A stretch of DNA of 38,175 bases from Halomonas icarae (GCF_009901955.1 NZ_WUTS01000001.1:3380379-3418553), one strand, 5' to 3'. Numbered from the stretch's first letter, positions 26,375-36,546 are shown. Numbers and translations are program-made. The notes: generated by a model not told the origin, from the letters alone.

Positions 26375-27277
26375 TCATATCTCCTTGATAGCATTCATTA
26401 TGGTCTCGCAAAACCATCGTTGAGCAGGTGAGCGGCTGTAACCGGCGTGCCAATAGAGAGTTACGTCAAACTCTGGAACGGAGAAGGGTAGTTCATGATA
26501 GTCCAACTTACTGTCGTGAATGAATTCCTTGGCAATTTGCATTGGGACAATGGCTAACAGATCGCTGGCGAGTAGCAACCGGGGCAGTACCGAAAAGTGC
26601 GGAACTTCCAAGCTGACTTTCCGCTGATAGCCGTTGCGTCGCATTACATCCTCGGCCAGGCTGTGGCCAGAAGAACTGGCTACCAGTGCATGGCGTATGG
26701 CTAAAAATTTCTTAAGCGAGATTGGCTTTGGGCCCAAGAGCTCGGTACGCCCCAGGCATACATAGCGGTCACGGAGTATCACACACTGCTCCAGATTCTC
26801 GGTCATGATGGGACGGCTGCAGATGACCGCATTCACCTTGCTGCTGAGTAGCCACTCCTCCACACGGTCGATCTCCAGAGGTATCACCTCGAGTTCGATG
26901 CATGGCGCTTGTTTCTGAAGTCTCTGATAAATAGCAGGAAGCAAGGCCATTGCGCCAAGGTCGGTCAATGCCAGGCGGAACCGTTGTGAACAGCTGGCTG
27001 GATCGAATTCCTGCATGCTTCCAAGTGTCGCCTCAAGCTGACCCAGAGCATCACGTAATGGTGGATAGAGTTGCCGGGCTGTCATCGTAGGGGTCATTCC
27101 GTGCCGGGCACGAATGAAGAGTCGATCGTCGAACTGCTGCCGTAGGCGAGCCAGAGCGTAGCTGATGGAGGGTTGCGTTACATTGAGGCGTTCTGCGGTT
27201 GAGGTGACGCTTGCCGTCTCGTATAGCAGGACGAAGACACGAATCAGATTGAGGTCAGGAAGAGGCATAGATACCAT
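26375..27277 (-). CDS. LysR family regulator of the mandelate-type genes
   Basis: A 300-residue LysR regulator with the helix-turn-helix SVTSTAERLNVTQPSISYAL at about residues 23-42 and the NahR/NodD-like opening LPDLNLIRVFVLLYE. The start may be the ATG at 27277 or the one at 27268; neither has a strong ribosome-binding site. It diverges from mdlC across 85 bases holding two inverted repeats, so it probably controls mdlC and the genes behind it. Its inducer is likely benzoylformate, mandelate or a hydroxylated form. Base composition is lower in GC than in the pch genes next to it. Confidence 0.87.
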   Translation of the reverse strand: MVSMPLPDLNLIRVFVLLYETASVTSTAERLNVTQPSISYALARLRQQFDDRLFIRARHGMTPTMTARQLYPPLRDALGQLEATLGSMQEFDPASCSQRFRLALTDLGAMALLPAIYQRLQKQAPCIELEVIPLEIDRVEEWLLSSKVNAVICSRPIMTENLEQCVILRDRYVCLGRTELLGPKPISLKKFLAIRHALVASSSGHSLAEDVMRRNGYQRKVSLEVPHFSVLPRLLLASDLLAIVPMQIAKEFIHDSKLDYHELPFSVPEFDVTLYWHAGYSRSPAQRWFCETIMNAIKEI

Positions 27278-27312
27278 CTATTTTTGATAGAAATAGCATT
27301 GATTTGATCAAT
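27278..27312. promoter_or_regulatory. Inverted repeats in the LysR-mdlC intergenic region
   Basis: Two perfect inverted repeats in tandem: CTATTT-N7-AAATAG (27278-27296) and ATTGAT-TTG-ATCAAT (27298-27312). The second has the T-rich dyad form usual for LysR binding sites, and the first touches the regulator's start codon, as expected for autoregulation. Confidence 0.5.
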
Positions 27313-27344
27313 TATTGTAGAGCAGCTAGCGTGAAAGGTGTTAA

Positions 27345-28949
<1,605 letters not shown>

Positions 28950-29008
28950 TTGGAAATGTTAAAAAAAATCTTTACCTTCGGAAATTATAATTTCAAGAGG
29001 ATGTCAGT

Positions 29009-30031
29009 ATGAAGCGTGCAGTGTCCCCCTTAATGATTGCGGCTTCGGCAGCAGGCCTGTCTATCACATCATTGGCGGAAGCCGATACGCTACGAATGTC
29101 TCATCTTTGGCCATCAGGCTCGACCGTTAACCAAGAGATCTATCAGGCATGGGCCGACCGAATCGAACAAGAATCCGACGGCCAGCTACAGGTTGAGATC
29201 TATCCCTCGCAGACCTTGAGTAAAGCCGACCAATCCTACGAAGCGGCTGTGAATGGAATCGCTGATGTTGCAGTAACGCTACAGGGGTATACGGCAGGAC
29301 GGTTTCCATTAACAGAGATTGTGCAACTCCCCGGAGTTGTAAAGGATGCATCACAGGGAAGTTGTATTCTGCAATCTCTCTATGATGAGGGAGACATTGC
29401 GGCGGAGTATGATGATAGCCATGTTCTTTTCATGTTCACGACGGGGCCAGCCTATATACACACCAAGGCAACGGAAGTCAAGTCGCCGGAAGACCTTGCA
29501 GGGTTGCGCATTCGCCGGCCCAGCGACGTAGCGGGTGAAATGCTGTCCAGTATGGGGGCCCATCCTGTGGGGATGCCTGCGCCTGATATCTACACTTCTC
29601 TGCAGCGCGGTGTTATGGATGGATTGAGCTTTCCTTGGGAGGCCATGAGCGTTTTTCGCATCAATGAGCTGGTGAACTATCACCTTCAGGTTCCTTATTA
29701 TGCAGGTGCGATAGTGGCCACGATGAACAAGTCGGCCTATGAGCAGCTTTCTCCAGACATGCAGGCCGTTATCGATCGTAGCAGCGGTATGGAGTGGGCG
29801 CAGATTGCTGGTGGCGTTTTCGACCAGCTGGACCGGCAAGGGCGCCAGGAAGCTCTGGAGCAAGGCGATGTCATTCACACTGTGGAGAATCCTCTCGATG
29901 ACCCCGAGTGGGCTCCCCTCTTGAAACAAGGTACGAACATCTACCTCGAACGTCTTGAAGAACGAGGTCTTGATAATGCCAGAGAGGTCTATCAAAAAGC
30001 ACTATCTCTACAAGAGCGCTGCTCTTCGTGA
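29009..30031 (+). CDS. TRAP transporter substrate-binding protein (orphan DctP)
   Basis: A 340-residue periplasmic binding protein of the DctP family with a Sec signal peptide ending near residue 25 (SLAEA). The family motif LAGLRIRRPSDVAGEML holds the conserved arginine that binds a carboxylate, followed by GMPAPDIYTSLQRGVMDGLS. No DctQ or DctM gene accompanies it. It is plainly a paralogue of the DctP at 32583, with long shared blocks such as NGIAD, QGYTAGRFPL and GMPAPDIYTS. It lies between mdlC and an aldehyde dehydrogenase gene and so probably captures benzoylformate, mandelate or a related acid, perhaps using the neighbouring DctQM. Confidence 0.88.
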   Translation: MKRAVSPLMIAASAAGLSITSLAEADTLRMSHLWPSGSTVNQEIYQAWADRIEQESDGQLQVEIYPSQTLSKADQSYEAAVNGIADVAVTLQGYTAGRFPLTEIVQLPGVVKDASQGSCILQSLYDEGDIAAEYDDSHVLFMFTTGPAYIHTKATEVKSPEDLAGLRIRRPSDVAGEMLSSMGAHPVGMPAPDIYTSLQRGVMDGLSFPWEAMSVFRINELVNYHLQVPYYAGAIVATMNKSAYEQLSPDMQAVIDRSSGMEWAQIAGGVFDQLDRQGRQEALEQGDVIHTVENPLDDPEWAPLLKQGTNIYLERLEERGLDNAREVYQKALSLQERCSS

Positions 30032-30063
30032 TGTTTTAATAATCTAGATATTTGGAGATATTT

Positions 30064-31515
30064 GTGAACGCATTGGACTTGCTGATAGGCGGTGAGAGCC
30101 GTCTTGCCACCGGTGGTGGGATTTTCAACCGTGCGAATCCCTTTTCTCAACGAGATGTAACTCAAGCCGCTGCAGCGACTGTAGACGATGCACGTGCGGC
30201 TGCGAAGTCTGCTCATCTGGCCTTCGCGAGATATTTGAAAACTGGCCCCAGTGAGCGGCGTCTGAAACTGCTCAGGGCAGCAGATCTGATGGAATCCCGT
30301 CAGTCCGACTTCATTGAGCGCATGATGGGTGAGACCGGTGCTACCTCCGGCTGGGCCGGCTTTAACGTGAAGGTTGCTGCCGCCACGCTACGTGAAGCTG
30401 CCGCTCTGACGACCCAGGTCCAGGGACAATTAATTCCCTCCGATGTGCCGGATAGCCTCGCCATGGGCGTACGTGCCCCCTGTGGGGTGGTAGTGGGCAT
30501 CGCGCCTTGGAATGCTCCCGTTATCCTCGGTACTCGAGCGATTGCAACTCCCTTGGCTTGTGGTAATAGCGTTATTCTCAAGGCCTCGGAGCAGTGTCCA
30601 GCTACACACCATCTGATCGTCGAGGTTCTACAGGAGGCTGGATTTACAGACGGGGTAGTGAACCTCATCACCAATGCTCCGGAGGATGCTGCAGAGGTAG
30701 TTGAAACGTTGATCTCTGATCCAGCAGTGCGCCGAATCAACTTTACTGGATCTACCGGTGTGGGGAAGATTATCGCAGAAAAGGCAGCACGGCACCTTAA
30801 GCCAGTCCTGTTGGAGCTCGGTGGGAAAGCACCTGTATTAGTACTGGAGGATGCCGACCTCGATGCCGCTGTGGATGCAGCCATCTTCGGTGCCTTTTTC
30901 AATCAAGGGCAAATTTGCATGTCCACCGAGCGACTTATTGTCGACTGCGCAGTAGCAGACACTTTTGTCGAGAAGCTGGTGATGCGTGCCAAAGAGCTCA
31001 AGGTTGGCAATCCGCGGGACGGTGACTTTCAGCTTGGCACTCTTATTGATTCAAAAGCGGGAGAAAAGCTTAACTCCCTAATTGATGATGCAGTAGCGAA
31101 GGGCGCTCGCCTTGCCTGTGGCGGTAGGGCAGAAGGTGTAATAATGCCTGCTACCGTAATCGACGGTGTGACTCCAACAATGCGGCTATACACAGAGGAG
31201 TCTTTTGGACCCTTGACATCCGTGATACGTGTCGACGGGGAAGACGAGGCCCTGGCGGTTGCCAACGACAGCGAGTATGGGTTGTCTGCGGCGATTTTCA
31301 GCCGTGATACCGCACGAGCTATCAAGCTGGCAGGGCATGTCCGCTCTGGGATCTGCCATGTCAATGCGCCAACCGTACATGACGAGCCCCAGATGCCCTT
31401 CGGGGGAGTTCAGGCGAGTGGCTATGGGCGGTTTGGTGGTAAAGCAGGAATCGAAGAATTTACAGAGCTTCGTTGGGTAACTGTTCAGCTCGGACCGAGA
31501 CACTACCCGATTTAA
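30064..31515 (+). CDS. Aryl-aldehyde dehydrogenase (benzaldehyde/salicylaldehyde type)
   Basis: A 483-residue aldehyde dehydrogenase. Catalytic residues are Asn150 in IAPWNAP, Glu251 in LLELGGKAP and Cys285 in NQGQICMSTER. The general pattern, including HVNAPTVHDEPQMPFGGVQ near the end, is that of the salicylaldehyde/vanillin/benzaldehyde group. I chose the GTG at 30064, with GGAG 6 bases upstream, over a TTG at 30052. Behind mdlC it would oxidise benzaldehyde or 4-hydroxybenzaldehyde to the acid (the mdlD role). It is only distantly related to the dehydrogenase at 23730 and of lower GC, so it was probably acquired with mdlC. Confidence 0.87.
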   Translation: MNALDLLIGGESRLATGGGIFNRANPFSQRDVTQAAAATVDDARAAAKSAHLAFARYLKTGPSERRLKLLRAADLMESRQSDFIERMMGETGATSGWAGFNVKVAAATLREAAALTTQVQGQLIPSDVPDSLAMGVRAPCGVVVGIAPWNAPVILGTRAIATPLACGNSVILKASEQCPATHHLIVEVLQEAGFTDGVVNLITNAPEDAAEVVETLISDPAVRRINFTGSTGVGKIIAEKAARHLKPVLLELGGKAPVLVLEDADLDAAVDAAIFGAFFNQGQICMSTERLIVDCAVADTFVEKLVMRAKELKVGNPRDGDFQLGTLIDSKAGEKLNSLIDDAVAKGARLACGGRAEGVIMPATVIDGVTPTMRLYTEESFGPLTSVIRVDGEDEALAVANDSEYGLSAAIFSRDTARAIKLAGHVRSGICHVNAPTVHDEPQMPFGGVQASGYGRFGGKAGIEEFTELRWVTVQLGPRHYPI

Positions 31516-31689
31516 ATAAGCTAATCATGGTGGTGGTTGTCAAGTCCGCCAATGAGGCTTGCCTTGCTTCGAGCCTGACGTAGGTGAGCCCCCGAGGTGA
31601 CCCTCTCCTAAACTGTGCAGGTTTGGGAGGGGGTGGTCCGTCTGGGTATGCTTCATCCTATGGGTAAGCGAACGGGCAACACCGCTTGT
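31516..31689. other. Noncoding stretch between the aldehyde dehydrogenase gene and the IS66 remnant
   Basis: No gene is apparent. It contains a strong stem-loop at 31601-31633 and, at 31664-31670, GTAAGCG, which resembles the terminal bases of IS66-family elements and may be the surviving end of the element to its right. Confidence 0.5.
31601..31633 (+). terminator. Stem-loop downstream of the mdlC gene group
   Basis: Thirteen-base arms CCCTCTCCTAAAC and GTTTGGGAGGGGG pair fully in RNA, counting two G-U pairs, around TGTGCAG. No T run follows. It may end the mdlC-dctP-aldehyde dehydrogenase transcript or belong to a lost mobile element. Confidence 0.4.
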
Positions 31690-32230
31690 TAGTGATCTGG
31701 CGTTGTGCTGCCAGTGGTGGGGCAGGAGCTCATGGGCCTGGCTGGCCTTGTGGGTCGGCAGCCTTTCCTGCACGTCTCTGAGGTAGGCGCAGGGCTCGTG
31801 GCCATTCAGCTTGGCAGATTGGATCAGGCTCATGATGGTGGCGGCGTGCTGGCCGCTGCGTAGTGGCCCGGCGAACAGTCAGTTGCTGCGGCTCCATCGC
31901 CCATGGGCGGATCAGGTTATCGACCTGGTTGTTGTCGATCGGCAACCCGCCGTCATCGAGGTAGGGCGTCAGAGCCGACCAGCGTTTCAGGCTGAAGTCC
32001 AGCGCCTTGGCTGTCGCGGTGCCGTTCGGCATCGCCGATTCGACGTGGCTGACAACCACAGGTGCAGTGATCACTTTCCGGATCATGGTGAATCTCTGTG
32101 CGCGGCAGCTCCGGGGCAAGGGGGCGCGCTTAGACGTCTTCTTCGCCGCTGGCGTGGCAGAAGTGAGATCTAGCTCCTCCAGCTCGGTTTCGATGGCAGC
32201 GATGCGGAACCTGTCAACCTGGTTTGGCAC
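31690..32230 (-). pseudogene. Decayed IS66 family transposase (tnpC)
   Basis: Fragments of an IS66 transposase in order: an N-terminal piece (ETELEELDLTSATPAAKK to RAPLPRSCR), a short piece of the zinc-finger region (RFTMIRKVI), then the C-terminal DDE end (ALDFSLKRWSALTPYLDD, LPIDNNQVDNLIRPWA). The central catalytic part is deleted. After RPWA a frameshift occurs. In the restored frame a TGA replaces the usual Trp of NWLFAG, and the reading continues MSLIQSAKLNGHEPCAYLRD to HELLPHHW, the normal C terminus. The protein cannot be active. It marks the right border of the low-GC mandelate-type island. Confidence 0.85.
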
Positions 32231-32300
32231 ATCGTTAACAATGGTTCTTCGTAGACTGGCGTGACGGTCAGCCGCATGGCACTAATGGGCCATCCAAATT

Positions 32301-32385
32301 CGTAGGCTCGGTAAGCACCATCGCACCGGGCATAGAGGGGGCGCCAGGGTCACGCCCGATGCGCCTTTAGCTTATCGGGCCTACG
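32301..32385. repeat. REP/BIME-like inverted pair
   Basis: CGTAGGCTCGGTAAGC (32301-32316) and GCTTATCGGGCCTACG (32370-32385) are inverted copies matching at 14 of 16 bases. Each begins its own small hairpin: CTCGGT with ACCGGG, and GCCCGAT (32354) with ATCGGGC (32374). This is the form of the REP/BIME elements of gammaproteobacterial intergenic regions. It lies between the transposase remnant and the TRAP operon promoter. Confidence 0.6.
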
Positions 32386-32468
32386 TGAAACTTCCATTGG
32401 CTTCACGCCAAATGGCCATGAGCCATACTTTTATTGGCCTTGCCGCCAGGAACGATTGCTCAGGATGA

Positions 32469-32478
32469 GACTAAAGTC
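32469..32478. promoter_or_regulatory. GACTAAAGTC palindrome upstream of dctP
   Basis: An exact copy of the 10-base palindrome found in the pch leader and between pobR and pobA. It lies 45 bases upstream of the CGAAC operator array and 105 bases before the dctP start. Confidence 0.5.
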
Positions 32479-32522
32479 GCTTGTCGCGTCAGGGGGCGTT
32501 AGTTTATTTTTGCACTATATTG

Positions 32523-32548
32523 CGAACTCATGTTCACTATGCGAACGC
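32523..32548 (+). promoter_or_regulatory. CGAAC/GTTCA operator array of dctPQM
   Basis: CGAAC-N4-GTTCA-N5-CGAAC, with CGAAC at 32523-32527, GTTCA at 32532-32536 and CGAAC at 32542-32546. The layout is the same as at the pch operon. TATATT at 32515-32520, immediately upstream, is a possible -10 box, so the array would cover the transcription start. Confidence 0.62.
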
Positions 32549-32582
32549 TTAGCGCAGCGACAACAATCCCCGGAGGATTACC

Positions 32583-33611
32583 ATGAAGATCAAGCTCACC
32601 GCCTGCCTGTTGGCTGCGTCCATTGCTGGCCTGGCCGCGACTTCTGCTCAATCAGCCACCACCCTGCGCATGGCCCACTTCTGGCCGGGTGCTTCCGGTA
32701 TCAATAACGACATCTTCGAGGCGTGGGCGAGTTCGCTCGAAGAGGCCTCGGATGGCGAGCTCAAGGTGGAGATGTTCCCCTCCGGCACGCTGGCCAAGCC
32801 CGATTCTCTCTACGAGGCGGCGGCCAATGGCATCGCGGATATCAGCGCAACTGCACAAGGCTATACCGCCGGGCGCTTCCCGCTGAGCCAGATCGTCGAG
32901 CTACCCGGGGTAGCGACCAACGCCACCCAGGGTGCCTGCGTGCTGCAGACGCTCTACGAGGATGGGCACCTGGATGCGGAGTACGCCGATACCCGGCCGC
33001 TGTTCTTCTTCACCACCGGCCCGGGCGGCATCCACACCATCGACACCGATGTGAAGGTGCCGGCTGACCTTGAAGGTCTACGTATCCGTCGTCCTACTGC
33101 AGTGGCGGGGGAGATGCTCGAGAACATGGGGGCAACTCCCGTGGGCATGCCGGCACCGGATATCTATACCTCCATGCAGCGTGGCGTCATCGATGGCCTG
33201 AGCTTTCCGTGGGAGGGGCTCAAGGGGTTCCGTATCAATGAACTGGTCGAGTACCACACCGAGGTGCCGTTCTACACCCTGATCTTCGTGGCGACCATGA
33301 ACCAGCGCGCCTACGACCGCCTTAGCCCCGAGCAGCAGGCGGTGATCGATGCCAACTCCGGAATGAAATGGGCAGAGAACGCCGGTGCGGTATTCGACCG
33401 TCTCGATGTGGAGGGCAAGCAGGAAGCCAAGGAAGCGGGGCATACCATCCGCGAGATCGAAAATCCTCTGGAGAATGCGGACTGGCAGCAGCCGCTGCAG
33501 GACGGTATCGAGAGTTATCTGGCCGAGCTCGAGGAGCGTGGCCTGCCTGGACGCGAGGTCTATAAGGCGGCCCTCGCCGCCAGCAAGTCCTGCGCGGCCG
33601 ACCAGGAGTAA
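32583..33611 (+). CDS. dctP: TRAP transporter substrate-binding protein DctP
   Basis: A 342-residue periplasmic binding protein with a Sec signal peptide ending near residue 25 (AQSA). The carboxylate-binding motif is LEGLRIRRPTAVAGEML, followed by GMPAPDIYTSMQRGVIDG. CCGGAGGA precedes the ATG. It heads a complete dctPQM operon carrying the same operator type as pobA and pcaIJ, so its ligand is probably an aromatic carboxylate of this pathway, such as 4-hydroxybenzoate or protocatechuate. It is a close paralogue of the orphan DctP at 29009 but has the high GC of the pca/pch genes. Confidence 0.9.
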   Translation: MKIKLTACLLAASIAGLAATSAQSATTLRMAHFWPGASGINNDIFEAWASSLEEASDGELKVEMFPSGTLAKPDSLYEAAANGIADISATAQGYTAGRFPLSQIVELPGVATNATQGACVLQTLYEDGHLDAEYADTRPLFFFTTGPGGIHTIDTDVKVPADLEGLRIRRPTAVAGEMLENMGATPVGMPAPDIYTSMQRGVIDGLSFPWEGLKGFRINELVEYHTEVPFYTLIFVATMNQRAYDRLSPEQQAVIDANSGMKWAENAGAVFDRLDVEGKQEAKEAGHTIREIENPLENADWQQPLQDGIESYLAELEERGLPGREVYKAALAASKSCAADQE

Positions 33612-33617
33612 GCGAAG

Positions 33618-34145
33618 ATGCAGTTGAGTCTCGAGAGGGCCAGCCACTGGCTGGCCCTGTTGTGCAAGCTGGTGGCCGGCATCGCCCTGCTGGGGCTGCT
33701 GGGGGTTACCATCGTTGATGTTACTACCCGCTATCTAGCGCGGCTAACCGACGGGGGCGTGGCGTTGAGCGTGACTGGTAGTGTGGAGCTGGTGAGCTAT
33801 CTGATGCTGTTCTCGTTGCTGGCGGCCATGGCCGCCAATGTGGAGAAGAGCCAGGTGGTGGTGGAGGCCTTCTCCCATGGACTGTCACCCACCATCAAGA
33901 ACCGCCTGCACGGCGTCTATCTTCTGGGTTTCACGGCCCTTGGCCTGGTGCTCTTTTTCGGTCTGCTGGAGTCCGGCAGTTCGGCTGCTCGGTATGGTGA
34001 GGTGACTCAGGACCTGCGGATTCCCATGGGGCCCATCTATTACGCCGCCGCCGTACTTAGTCTGATGCTGGGACTACGGAGTCTGGTCCATGCCTTGTTG
34101 AGTGCCATCTTCGGCGTCGAAGGGGAGGTCTCCCATGGGGAGTGA
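33618..34145 (+). CDS. dctQ: TRAP transporter small permease DctQ
   Basis: A 175-residue inner-membrane protein with four hydrophobic segments and the DctQ pattern: first helix ALLGLLGVTIVDVTTRYLAR, the VELVSYLMLFSLLAAMA helix and the closing LSLMLGLRSLVHAL helix. It links the binding protein to the large permease. The gene starts 6 bases after dctP, and its last 11 bases overlap the start of dctM. Confidence 0.9.
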   Translation: MQLSLERASHWLALLCKLVAGIALLGLLGVTIVDVTTRYLARLTDGGVALSVTGSVELVSYLMLFSLLAAMAANVEKSQVVVEAFSHGLSPTIKNRLHGVYLLGFTALGLVLFFGLLESGSSAARYGEVTQDLRIPMGPIYYAAAVLSLMLGLRSLVHALLSAIFGVEGEVSHGE

Positions 34146-35424
34146 GATGATCGGGGCCATCGGTCTGGGCCTCTTGTTGGTACTGATGATGCTACGGGTA
34201 CCAGTAGCGTTGACCATGTTGATTGTCGGGGTGGTGGGTTTTGCCCAGGTGATCAGCTGGGATGCCGCCATCGCCCAGCTCAAGACCGTGCCGGTAGAAG
34301 TGCTCTCCAACTACAGCTTCAGTGCGGTACCGATGTTCATCTTCATGGGCGTGCTGGCGGCACATTCCGGCATGGCCGGCAAGCTGTTCCACTCTACCCG
34401 TGTGATCTGCGGTGGCTGGAAGGGTGGCCTGGCCATCGCTGCCGTCGGCTCCTGCGGCATCTTCTCGGCGATCTCCGGTTCCTCGCTGGCCACCGCCAGC
34501 ACCATGACCCGTGTCGCTCTGCCCGAGATGGAACGCTATGGCTACAACCGGGGCCTGGCCACCGGCGCGCTGGCGGCCGGGGGAACCCTGGGCATCATGA
34601 TTCCGCCCTCCATCGCCCTGCTGATCTACGCCATCCTTACCGAGCAATCGGTCGGCGACATGTTCATGGCAGGCCTGGTGCCGGGGCTGATGGGGCTGGT
34701 GATGTATGCACTGACGGTCAGCGTGGTGATGCGACTCAAGCCATCGCTGGCGGTGGCCGGCGAGTCGACCACCTGGACGCAGAAGCTGGCTTCGCTCTCT
34801 GGCCTGGTGCCCTTCTTCGCGGTCTTTCTGGTAATGATTCTGGGCATCTACTTTGGCGCCTTCACCCCTACCGAGGGAGCCAGTGTCGGCGCCTTCGCCA
34901 CCCTGCTCTACGCCCTGGTCAAGGGCATGCGCGCAGCCGCGTTATGGCGCAGCGTGCAGGAGACCCTGGCGCTCTCGGCGGTGGTGTTCTTCATGCTGGT
35001 AGGTGCCGAGACCCTGGGCTACTTCATCTCGGTGTCACGGATCTCCTTCTCGATTACCGATCTGCTCTATGGCATGGAGCTTTCGCCCATGGTCGTGGTG
35101 CTCTGCATCCTGCTGCTCTATTTCGTGCTGGGGATGTTCATGGATGCGATTGCCATGCTGGTAATCACGGTGCCGGTGGTTTATCCGATTATCCAGGCGC
35201 TCGGTATCGACCCCATCTGGTTCGGCATCATCACCGTGCTGACCGTTGAGCTGGGGCTGATAACCCCTCCGGTTGGGATGAACGTGTTCGTGATCAAGGC
35301 CATGGCGCCTCATGTCGGGTTGGGCGAGATATTCAAGGGGGTAGCACCCTTTATCGTCTCGGATTTCGTGCGACTGGCCTTGCTGATCCTCTTTCCGGCG
35401 CTGACGGCGCTGTTCCTGATGTGA
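34135..35424 (+). CDS. dctM: TRAP transporter large permease DctM
   Basis: A 429-residue inner-membrane protein with about twelve helices forming the sodium-driven transport channel. DctM marks include FSAVPMFIFMGVLAAHSGMA, the ISGSSLATASTM segment, GTLGIMIPPSIALLIYAILT, TPTEGASVGA and LGLITPPVGMNVFVI. The start at 34135 has GGGGAGG upstream and lies inside the end of dctQ; the frame is open back to 34102 without homology. The operon ends at a hairpin terminator shared with the convergent pobR gene. Confidence 0.92.
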   Translation: MGSEMIGAIGLGLLLVLMMLRVPVALTMLIVGVVGFAQVISWDAAIAQLKTVPVEVLSNYSFSAVPMFIFMGVLAAHSGMAGKLFHSTRVICGGWKGGLAIAAVGSCGIFSAISGSSLATASTMTRVALPEMERYGYNRGLATGALAAGGTLGIMIPPSIALLIYAILTEQSVGDMFMAGLVPGLMGLVMYALTVSVVMRLKPSLAVAGESTTWTQKLASLSGLVPFFAVFLVMILGIYFGAFTPTEGASVGAFATLLYALVKGMRAAALWRSVQETLALSAVVFFMLVGAETLGYFISVSRISFSITDLLYGMELSPMVVVLCILLLYFVLGMFMDAIAMLVITVPVVYPIIQALGIDPIWFGIITVLTVELGLITPPVGMNVFVIKAMAPHVGLGEIFKGVAPFIVSDFVRLALLILFPALTALFLM

Positions 35425-35462
35425 GCATCAGAAGTCCCTGGGCCAATCTCTAGACTAACAAG

Positions 35463-35502
35463 TGCCCCCGAGAGCCATGCTCGCGGGGGCGCTGTCGTTT
35501 TT
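35463..35502. terminator. Terminator between dctM and pobR
   Basis: GCCCCCG and CGGGGGC arms with an extended GAG/CTC stem around a short loop, followed by CTGTCGTTTTT on the plus strand. It ends dctPQM and, read from the other side, may also serve pobR. Confidence 0.75.
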
Positions 35503-35537
35503 GGGGTACTGCTGCGGGCATGATATCGGGGCCGCGC

Positions 35538-36425
35538 TTAGGCCTGGCGCCGCCGAAACTCACGCGGTGCCAGGCCGGTCAGGCGCTTGAAGAAGCGAGT
35601 GAAGTAGGCGGGTTCCGAAAACCCAAGGCTATCCGCAACCTGGGCGACCGTCATGTTGGTGTAGGTAAGCTGGCGCTTCGCCTCAAGCAGCAGCCGTTCA
35701 TGCAGCAGTTGCAGGGCACTGCGATTGGCGAGGCGCCGGCACAGCAGGTTGAGGTGAGCGCTGGTCATGCTGAGCTGCTCGGCGAACCGTTCGACACTAG
35801 GCTGCTGACGAAACTGTTGTTCGATAAGTGCCTGGTAGTTCTGCAGATGTACCAATCCTCGCTCCTGGGGACGAGGAGTACTCGTGCTGCCGGTGTGGAG
35901 CGGTCTCGCGATCAGGCGGGAGATCTCGATGAACAGCGCCTCGGTGAATGCTTCCAGGATGCGTTCGCGGCCAGGGGCGGGGTGGCGATACTCGTCTCCC
36001 AGCTGGTCCACCAGGGTCGCGATGCGTCGGGCCGGTCGGTCGGCCGCGAGTGGATAGGCGGTGGCCAGTGACATCGCTGCCGCCTGGGCACCCAGCTGCT
36101 GTTCCAGCCGTTCGGCCAGGGGGCTGGCCATGGTAATGATATGCCCCTGAGTATCCGGCGAGAAGTGGAAGCCGTGGATGCTCATGGCGGGCACTACGAT
36201 GATCAGCGGGGCCTCATGGGAGCGCTGGCTCCCCTCCAGCTCAAGGCGGACGCGCCCGGTGGTCAAATGTAGCAGGTGGAGTAGGTCGGCATGGCGGTGA
36301 GGCTGGATCTTCCAGTCGTGGAGCTGGCTGCGTTCGGCAATCGACTCCCAGTGCAGCAGATCCGGCGTCGGCCAGTGGTGTGTCTCGCCATACAGCTTGA
36401 AGACGGGGACGGCATTGGTGGACAT
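35538..36425 (-). CDS. pobR: AraC family regulator of pobA
   Basis: A 295-residue regulator with an N-terminal cupin-like sensor (HDWKIQPHRHADLLHLLHLT, PAMSIHGFHFSPDTQG) and a C-terminal AraC double helix-turn-helix (SVERFAEQLSMTSAHLNLLC and TVAQVADSLGFSEPAYFTRF). The VPVFKLYGETHHWPTPDLLH opening is typical of AraC-type activators of pobA in pseudomonads. The ATG at 36425 with CCGGAG upstream is preferred over an upstream start at 36491. It diverges from pobA across 163 bases. Acinetobacter uses an IclR-type PobR instead. Here an AraC regulator sits beside IclR-type operator sequences, so two regulators may act on pobA. Confidence 0.85.
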   Translation of the reverse strand: MSTNAVPVFKLYGETHHWPTPDLLHWESIAERSQLHDWKIQPHRHADLLHLLHLTTGRVRLELEGSQRSHEAPLIIVVPAMSIHGFHFSPDTQGHIITMASPLAERLEQQLGAQAAAMSLATAYPLAADRPARRIATLVDQLGDEYRHPAPGRERILEAFTEALFIEISRLIARPLHTGSTSTPRPQERGLVHLQNYQALIEQQFRQQPSVERFAEQLSMTSAHLNLLCRRLANRSALQLLHERLLLEAKRQLTYTNMTVAQVADSLGFSEPAYFTRFFKRLTGLAPREFRRRQA

Positions 36426-36449
36426 GGGGAGCTCCGGTAATACACTTTC

Positions 36450-36459
36450 GACTAAAGTC
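36450..36459. promoter_or_regulatory. GACTAAAGTC palindrome between pobR and pobA
   Basis: An exact 10-base palindrome, 25 bases upstream of the pobR start codon and about 90 bases before the CGAAC array. The same core occurs in the pch leader and upstream of dctP. Proximity to pobR would suit autoregulation if PobR is the binder, but that is not established. Confidence 0.5.
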
Positions 36460-36546
36460 TGTCGATAATATTGGGATTGTCCAGATAACACTGCCGATAT
36501 TGCCTTATTGTGGGAAGAGACTCAGTGAAAAATACAATCCACATAG

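Noticed and set aside
31540..31833. Separate 97-residue minus-strand gene beside the IS66 remnant
   Set aside because: Its first 41 or so residues are the C terminus of the same transposase in a shifted frame, and the rest is read-through.
32456..32707. Open frame of 83 codons overlapping the start of dctP
   Set aside because: It crosses the operator region and the dctP signal peptide in another frame and has no ribosome-binding site.
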